Assembly: GCA_003228965.1 (NCBI GenBank)
Contig: QIGP01000248.1
Span: forward strand, 1 to 6,499
Reading direction: 5' to 3'
Length of the DNA: 6,499 nt
From: Gammaproteobacteria bacterium
GTDB lineage: Bacteria > Pseudomonadota > Gammaproteobacteria > Steroidobacterales > SZUA-146
Of this stretch, positions 5,870 through 6,499 are shown piece after piece. Positions within the stretch are counted from its first letter, which is position 1; each line of letters begins with the position of its first letter. Position numbers and translations under genes: made by a program. The notes under the pieces were generated by a model, which was given only the letters and a program-made list of their open reading frames with translations, searched no databases and was not told where the DNA came from.

Positions 5870-6499
5870 ATGCGCGATCTTGATATGAATCGGAAGATTA
5901 ACCTGTTTGGCGTTCTGTGCCTTTTAATTTCATTGCAAGTGGCTATACAAGGGCAGGAGCTACCACAAATCGGTGCGCACGACCGCAGCGTGGAGTCTAT
6001 TGTATCTAACCCCGTGAAGAGCGTCCCGGTTTCGATAAAGCGCGTCGAATATGAACATCAGCTGCTAGGTAACGTTGAGAGTCGCTCGTTAAGAGAAGCC
6101 AGTGGTTTGGCGTTGTCTACGCGCGCTGAAGACGTTGCCTGGTCCCACAACGACTCCGGTAACGGTCCTTATCTGTATGCCTTCAGTTTGCTGGGCGAAA
6201 CTCGTGGGCGCTTTTATCTCGACGGAATAAGGTCGCGTGACTGGGAAGACATGGACGCGTTCCAGTGGCGAGATCGGTCCTGGCTGTTAGTTGCAGATAC
6301 TGGAGACAACCAATCCAGAAAACCGTTTTACGACTTGTATTTGGTAGCCGAGCCTAAAATGCCACAGGACCAGGTTTCGAGGCTAAGGCCTTTAAGAGAC
6401 GTAAAACGTGCAAAGTTTGTTTTCCCCACGGGGCCGGCCGATACAGAGGCCGTTGCCGTTGACGAGTCGGAAGAGCGTGTGTACTTGATTACCAAGCGC
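5870..6499 (+). CDS. Exported beta-propeller-like hypothetical protein, 3' part cut off by the window edge
   Basis: The frame is open for 210 codons from the ATG at 5870 to the right edge, so the C-terminus is missing. A signal peptide is visible: MNRK, then the hydrophobic core INLFGVLCLLISLQVA, with cleavage likely near QGQ-E. The mature part carries a recognisable set of motifs: REASGLALS (75-83), WSHNDSG (91-97), DWEDMD (124-129), VADTGDN (141-147) and DTEAVAVD (191-198). This pattern is typical of an uncharacterised family of secreted proteins that appear to be beta-propellers; the conserved Asp/Asn/Glu residues could bind metal, but no activity is established to my knowledge. The start is uncertain. 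ATG 5870 has GAGAG 10 nt upstream. ATG 5885 gives the cleanest signal peptide but has no ribosome site. ATG 5813 has the best Shine-Dalgarno but would put 19 polar residues before the signal. An in-frame TAG at 5756-5758 limits any further extension. It lies 198 nt after the PEP-CTERM gene on the same strand, with no clear terminator between. Confidence 0.82.
   Translation, partial: MRDLDMNRKINLFGVLCLLISLQVAIQGQELPQIGAHDRSVESIVSNPVKSVPVSIKRVEYEHQLLGNVESRSLREASGLALSTRAEDVAWSHNDSGNGPYLYAFSLLGETRGRFYLDGIRSRDWEDMDAFQWRDRSWLLVADTGDNQSRKPFYDLYLVAEPKMPQDQVSRLRPLRDVKRAKFVFPTGPADTEAVAVDESEERVYLITKR

Overview
The window looks like chromosomal DNA of a free-living Gram-negative bacterium, probably a gammaproteobacterium. 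Three things point that way: the moderate GC content, a PEP-CTERM exosortase-substrate gene behind a -24/-12 (sigma-54) promoter, and Sec-type signal sequences with RRR or RK positive-inside ends. The assignment is an inference; no rRNA or other marker gene is present.

Layout. Bases 1-2503, minus strand: the first 834 codons of a very large coiled-coil protein that runs off the left edge. It has two predicted membrane segments in its first 112 residues and then roughly 640 residues of almost unbroken heptad-type sequence. Bases 2504-2628: a short divergent control region with a good sigma-70 promoter pointing right and a weak candidate pointing left. Bases 2629-4728, plus strand: a complete UvrD/Rep-type superfamily 1 helicase with every canonical motif, followed by a likely intrinsic terminator. 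Bases 4766-4978: a 5' control region with a near-consensus sigma-54 promoter, an upstream dyad and two small hairpins in the predicted leader. Bases 4979-5671: a complete secreted PEP-CTERM protein. Bases 5672-5869: a spacer with no clear terminator and a TATAAT box. Bases 5870-6499, plus strand: the first 210 codons of an exported, probably beta-propeller protein that runs off the right edge.

How the genes relate. The helicase and the coiled-coil gene share only a divergent start region, and nothing in the sequence shows a common pathway. The PEP-CTERM gene is a self-contained unit under its own promoter. Its exosortase, the EPS locus and the expected sigma-54 activator (PrsR-type) are not in this window. 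The last gene could be read through from the PEP-CTERM gene or use its own promoter.

The most notable items are the membrane-tethered giant coiled coil, the sigma-54 promoter and structured leader of the PEP-CTERM gene, and the helicase start, where a promoter -10 box lies so close to the ATG that a leaderless message is possible. No RNA gene, CRISPR array, insertion sequence or phage gene was recognised.
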